This document shows positions 14,085 to 16,943 of a DNA stretch of 16,943 nucleotides, piece by piece. Numbering within the stretch: position 1 is the first letter of the stretch; each line of letters starts with the position of its first letter. The translations under genes were made by a program, and so were the position numbers. Under the pieces are notes generated by a model. It made no database searches. It was not told the DNA's origin and saw nothing but the letters and a program-made list of their open reading frames with translations. The stretch comes from CAYHZL01 sp964361075 (lineage in GTDB: Bacteria; Bacteroidota; Ignavibacteria; UBA10030; UBA8401). Where the stretch lies: the NCBI GenBank assembly GCA_964361075.1, contig CAYHZL010000066.1:1-16943 (forward strand), read 5' to 3'.

Positions 14085-14118
14085 TATATTCTCTATTACG
14101 CGAAGCAAGGAGCCCATT

Positions 14119-16230
14119 GTGAGTCAACAAGCAAATCATAAAGAATATGTGTCCAATCAAATTCGTACGCTTGCACTGATTGGACACGGAGGCGCAGGCA
14201 AAACCACCTTTTCTGAAGCCGCACTTTTTTCCGCCGGCATGACGAACCGCCAAGGTAAAACTGAAGACGGTTCAACACTTTCCGATTATCATCCAGACGA
14301 AATAGAAAGAAAAATTTCCATCAACACAGCAGGCTTAGTGGCTGAAGTTGAATCGACAAAAATTAATATTCTGGATACGCCGGGCTATTCTGATTTTACC
14401 GGTGAAGTAAAAGCCGCGCTGCGTGTTTCCGATACGGCAATCACTTTTGTAAAAGCATTTGAAGGTGTAGAAGTTGGAACGGAGACTGTATGGAACTACG
14501 TCAACGAATATCATCTTCCATCATTATTTCTCGTCGGGAAAATGGATTATGCAAATGCCGACTTCGATATTACCGTTGCAAAAATAAAAGAGCGTTGCAG
14601 TAACGATGCGGCTGTTGTAACATTTCCCGTAAACAACGGTGCAGCGTTTACATCGCTGGTTGATGTTGTAAAAATGAAATTGCTGAAGTTCACACCAAAT
14701 GGAAACGGCAAGTACGCTGAAGAAGATATTCCGAAAGAATTTCAAGAACGAGCAACACATCTGCATGAAGAGCTGATCGAAAAAATTGCTGAATCTGATG
14801 AAGTGCTGCTCGATAAATTTTTTCAAGATGGCACGTTGAGCGATGAAGAAATGCGCATCGGCTTGCACAAGGGAATTCTTGCGAGAAAAATATTTCCGAT
14901 TTTTTGTGCAGCGCCTTCGGCGAATATCGGTGTGTTCAATGTACTGCAGTTTGTTGCGCTCTACTGCCCGCCGGCAAGTGAACGCGGCAATGTTGTTGCG
15001 CACGATCCGAATTCGAAAAGTGAAGTAACGGTACACGTTGATGAGAACGGACCGGTCTCGTTATTCGTTTTCAAAACTCTGTCCGAACATCATGTTGGTG
15101 AATTATCATTCTTCAAAGTTTTTTCCGGAACGGTGAGTCCGGGAATTGATTTAGTAAACGAGTCCAACGGTAAATCGGAACGGCTCGGACAAATTTTTAT
15201 CATGAACGGAAAAGAACGCAAAGAGGCAGGCAAACTACACGCCGGCGATATCGGTGCTGTTGTAAAATTGAAAGACACACATACAAACAATACGCTCTCT
15301 GCAAAATCATTCCCTGTAATTTTTGATCCGATTGTATTTCCTGCACCGGTTATTGCGGCGGCAATTGTTCCGAAATCAAAAGGTGAAGAAGATAAAATTG
15401 CAACGGGTTTGCATACACTGCATGAAGAAGATCCGACCTTTGTTGTAAAAGTTGACAGCGAAATAAAACAAACTGTTATTTCCGGACAAGGCGAACTGCA
15501 TCTTGCAATCGTTATCAGACGTTTAAAAGAAAAATATGGTGTCGAAGTTGATATGGTTGAGCCGCGCATTCCGTACAAAGAAACAATTCGGGGAACATGT
15601 GCCGATGCTGAATTCAAACATAAAAAACAATCCGGCGGACGCGGACAGTACGGGCATGTGCATTTGAAACTTCAGCCGAAACAGCGCGGCGATGGTTTTG
15701 AATTTGACAATGCTATTGTTGGCGGCGTGGTGCCGGGGCGTTTTGTTCCTGCTGTGGAAAAAGGTGTGATTGATGTAATGGAACACGGCGTTATTGCAGG
15801 ATATCAAGTTATTGATGTGAAGGTTGCGTTGTTCGACGGTTCGTATCACGATGTGGATTCGGATGAAATGTCGTTCAGAATCGCCGCCTCGCAAGCGTTC
15901 AGAAAAGGATTTAAGGAAGCAAAACCAATTTTGCTTGAACCGATTTACGAAGTTGAAGCTATTGTTCCCGAAGAATATATGGGCGATGTCATGGGCGATC
16001 TTTCCAGCCGGCGCGGAAAAATTTCCGGTATGGATTCCGACGGCTCGCATCAGGTTATTAAAGCGCTTGCTCCACTCAAAGAGTTATATCGCTACTCTAC
16101 AACGCTTCGTTCGATGACGCAAGGGCGCGGTATTCATAGACAAAAATTTTCGCATTACGAAGAAGTGCCGCGCGATGTTACCGATAAAATTGTTGCCGAG
16201 TATGAAAAAAGCAGACATGGGGAGGAATAA
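14119..16230 (+). CDS. fusA: Elongation factor G paralogue (EF-G-like GTPase)
   Basis: Translational GTPase of 703 residues with all five EF-G domains: G domain (about 15-290), domain II (about 310-395), III (about 424-480), IV (about 484-600) and V (about 605-690). P loop GHGGAGKT is at 22-29 and G3 DTPGYSDF at 86-93. The G4 motif is GKMD (140-143) in place of NKxD, and switch I reads IERKISINTA where standard EF-G has ERGITI. Domain IV keeps its tip loop (DGSYHDVDSDEMSF). These changes, with no rpsL/rpsG/tuf neighbours, point to the EF-G-like/EF-G-2 group and not the main translocase. The GTG start is preceded by AAGGAG (14107-14112) at ideal spacing. Role is probably translocation-related or ribosome-rescue, unproven. 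Confidence 0.88.
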   Translation: MSQQANHKEYVSNQIRTLALIGHGGAGKTTFSEAALFSAGMTNRQGKTEDGSTLSDYHPDEIERKISINTAGLVAEVESTKINILDTPGYSDFTGEVKAALRVSDTAITFVKAFEGVEVGTETVWNYVNEYHLPSLFLVGKMDYANADFDITVAKIKERCSNDAAVVTFPVNNGAAFTSLVDVVKMKLLKFTPNGNGKYAEEDIPKEFQERATHLHEELIEKIAESDEVLLDKFFQDGTLSDEEMRIGLHKGILARKIFPIFCAAPSANIGVFNVLQFVALYCPPASERGNVVAHDPNSKSEVTVHVDENGPVSLFVFKTLSEHHVGELSFFKVFSGTVSPGIDLVNESNGKSERLGQIFIMNGKERKEAGKLHAGDIGAVVKLKDTHTNNTLSAKSFPVIFDPIVFPAPVIAAAIVPKSKGEEDKIATGLHTLHEEDPTFVVKVDSEIKQTVISGQGELHLAIVIRRLKEKYGVEVDMVEPRIPYKETIRGTCADAEFKHKKQSGGRGQYGHVHLKLQPKQRGDGFEFDNAIVGGVVPGRFVPAVEKGVIDVMEHGVIAGYQVIDVKVALFDGSYHDVDSDEMSFRIAASQAFRKGFKEAKPILLEPIYEVEAIVPEEYMGDVMGDLSSRRGKISGMDSDGSHQVIKALAPLKELYRYSTTLRSMTQGRGIHRQKFSHYEEVPRDVTDKIVAEYEKSRHGEE

Positions 16231-16233
16231 CAT

Positions 16234-16338
16234 TAGGGCATCTCTAAAAACCTTCAAGTTACAAAGTGATAGTGGCGAAGTCATCGCTTTGCGACCTTTG
16301 GGACGTGAAACAAAAAATTAGTTTTTAGAGATGCCCTA
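16234..16338. mobile_element. 105-bp palindromic MITE-like element
   Basis: Perfect 18-bp inverted repeats TAGGGCATCTCTAAAAAC (16234-16251) and its complement (16321-16338), with a 69-bp interior containing a smaller imperfect palindrome (GCGAAGTCATCGCTTTGC). The outermost TA on each side may be a duplicated TA target. No coding capacity. It begins three bases after the EF-G stop codon, and its stem could terminate that transcript. Confidence 0.75.
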
Positions 16339-16397
16339 TTGCTATTCTTCAAAATTCCATATAATTTAGCGCGAGAATAATTGGATGATGGCACAAC

Positions 16398-16806
16398 ATG
16401 ATAACACCATTACCGGTTCACCTTCAAAAAAATTCTACGTTATTCACCGTTCTTTCCAGAGAACTTCGTCTGCGGAACTACAGCCACAAGACATTGAAAG
16501 CGTACCGAAAAAGAGTGGTTATTTGAAGGACAGAAAGAAGGGAAACCGTATACAGTACGGAGTGCGGAAAAAGTATTTGAACAATCCGCTGCAAAAGCCG
16601 GTATTACAAAGAAAGTTTCTATACATTCACTGCGACACGCATTTGCAACACATTTATTGGAGCAGGGTACAGACATACGGTTTATTCAAGAACTGCTCGG
16701 TCATAGCAGTGTGAGAACAACAGAGATTTACACACACGTGAGTAAGCGAGCAATTGGGGATATTCGCAGTCCGATTGAACAGATAGTGCAGATGAAAGGA
16801 AAATAA
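16398..16806 (+). pseudogene. Tyrosine recombinase (XerD-like integrase) remnant with internal deletion and frameshift
   Basis: Two reading frames carry the two ends of one integrase. Frame one starts at ATG 16398 (MITPLPVHLQKN) and gives the N-terminal SAM-like domain, SRELRLRNYSHKTLKAYRK, before stopping at 16524-16526. The second frame, open from 16498 to TAA 16804-16806, gives the C-terminal catalytic part: EWLFEGQKEGKPYTVRSAEK, then IHSLRHAFATHLLEQGTD, LLGHSSVRTTEIYTHVS and IRSPIEQI. The HxxR histidine and arginine, the LGH histidine and the nucleophilic Tyr (codon 16729-16731) are present. The first Arg and the beta-strand Lys are gone with roughly 150 missing residues. The junction lies at about 16500-16515. 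Members are normally near 290 residues, so the gene is inactive. Family relatives mobilise phage-like or integron-like units. Confidence 0.85.
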
Positions 16807-16823
16807 ACGCACCTTTAGTGCGT
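16807..16823 (+). terminator. Short hairpin after the integrase remnant
   Basis: ACGCAC (16807-16812) pairs with GTGCGT (16818-16823) around a CTTTA loop, directly after the stop codon. No clear T-run follows, so it is only a weak terminator candidate. Confidence 0.35.
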
Positions 16824-16869
16824 CTATCATACAGATTTTGTTGTAAAAACGAAATACGTTAATTCACTA

Positions 16870-16906
16870 GTTATCCAAAATGTCGCTTCGCTCCATTTTG
16901 GATAAC
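16870..16906. repeat. 13-bp palindrome next to the integrase remnant; possible recombination site
   Basis: GTTATCCAAAATG (16870-16882) is perfectly complementary to CATTTTGGATAAC (16894-16906), with loop TCGCTTCGCTC. A GC-rich segment (GTGCCGCGCCTCCG) follows to the window edge. Its position after an integrase remnant and the GTT/AAC ends are compatible with a recombination or cassette site, but the arm polarity does not match a standard attC. It may equally be a dispersed repeat. Confidence 0.55.
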
Positions 16907-16943
16907 GTGCCGCGCCTCCGTCGCTGTTCTCCTTCGTGCCGCT

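Noticed and set aside
13819..14253. 144-codon minus-strand frame across the DUF948/EF-G junction
   Set aside because: A middle stretch (QPDDSAWLQIVEEKTKA) looks protein-like, but both ends overlap well-supported plus-strand genes and there is no start signal. Probably coincidence.
16498..16526. Programmed frameshift joining the two integrase frames
   Set aside because: Even with a shift about 150 residues including catalytic Arg and Lys would be missing, so deletion decay is the better reading.
16385..16714. 109-codon plus-strand frame over the integrase remnant
   Set aside because: The recognisable integrase motifs are in the other two frames; this frame shows no family signal.
16870..16906. 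Standard integron attC site
   Set aside because: Arms run GTT...AAC, opposite to the AAC...GTT order of attC core sites, and only one copy is visible, so it is listed only as a palindrome.
1..16943. CRISPR array, tRNA or rRNA genes
   Set aside because: No regularly spaced repeats with unique spacers, and no cloverleaf or rRNA-like sequence was recognised on either strand by eye.

Overview
The window is AT-rich bacterial chromosomal DNA. It has purine-rich Shine-Dalgarno sequences (GGAGG and AGGAG types) before several genes and two good sigma70-like promoters that share a TACAAT -10. The gene set suggests the Bacteroidota/Chlorobiota side of the FCB group, perhaps an Ignavibacteria-like lineage. 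It includes a DUF2911 protein, a long secreted PIG-L deacetylase, a Bacteroidota-style AddA/AddB pair, and a tiny bS22/mS38-like protein. The lineage is inferred from gene families, not from a marker-gene tree.

Layout. 1-166 is a stack of GC-rich inverted repeats. 263-6165 is an overlapping two-gene operon for an AddAB-type helicase-nuclease; the addA gene carries a 60-bp in-frame palindromic insert. A hairpin-like repeat separates it from a convergent small membrane methyltransferase gene (6259-6699, minus). A 123-bp palindromic insertion flanked by 14-bp direct repeats sits between that gene and the divergent secreted PIG-L deacetylase (6871-9339). A T-rich terminator and a minus-strand DUF2911 lipoprotein-like/secreted protein (9427-10260) follow. 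Then comes a 289-bp MITE-like element that itself carries a nested 134-bp element with a 10-bp target duplication.

A strong promoter at 10661-10689 starts the cluster sppA, HU, zinc-ribbon/TPR membrane protein, and the 31-residue basic bS22-like protein. A second copy of the MITE family (12911-13072) is inserted so that its first three bases are the stop codon of that tiny gene. Next come ytxH-like and DUF948 envelope or stress proteins. Then, behind its own promoter and two consecutive hairpins, comes an EF-G paralogue with a non-canonical G4 motif (GKMD). A 105-bp TA-flanked palindromic element follows it. The window closes with a tyrosine recombinase pseudogene that has lost its middle, and a strong palindrome that may be a recombination site.

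How the parts relate. The conserved genes are housekeeping: DNA break repair, membrane proteolysis, nucleoid, ribosome and translation. The unusual content is the density of small non-autonomous palindromic elements, at least five independent kinds in 17 kb. They have landed in intergenic regions, inside one another, at a stop codon, and once in frame inside a repair enzyme. I do not see a complete new defence or metabolic system. The most interesting signals are these elements, the tiny ribosomal-protein-like gene and the EF-G paralogue.
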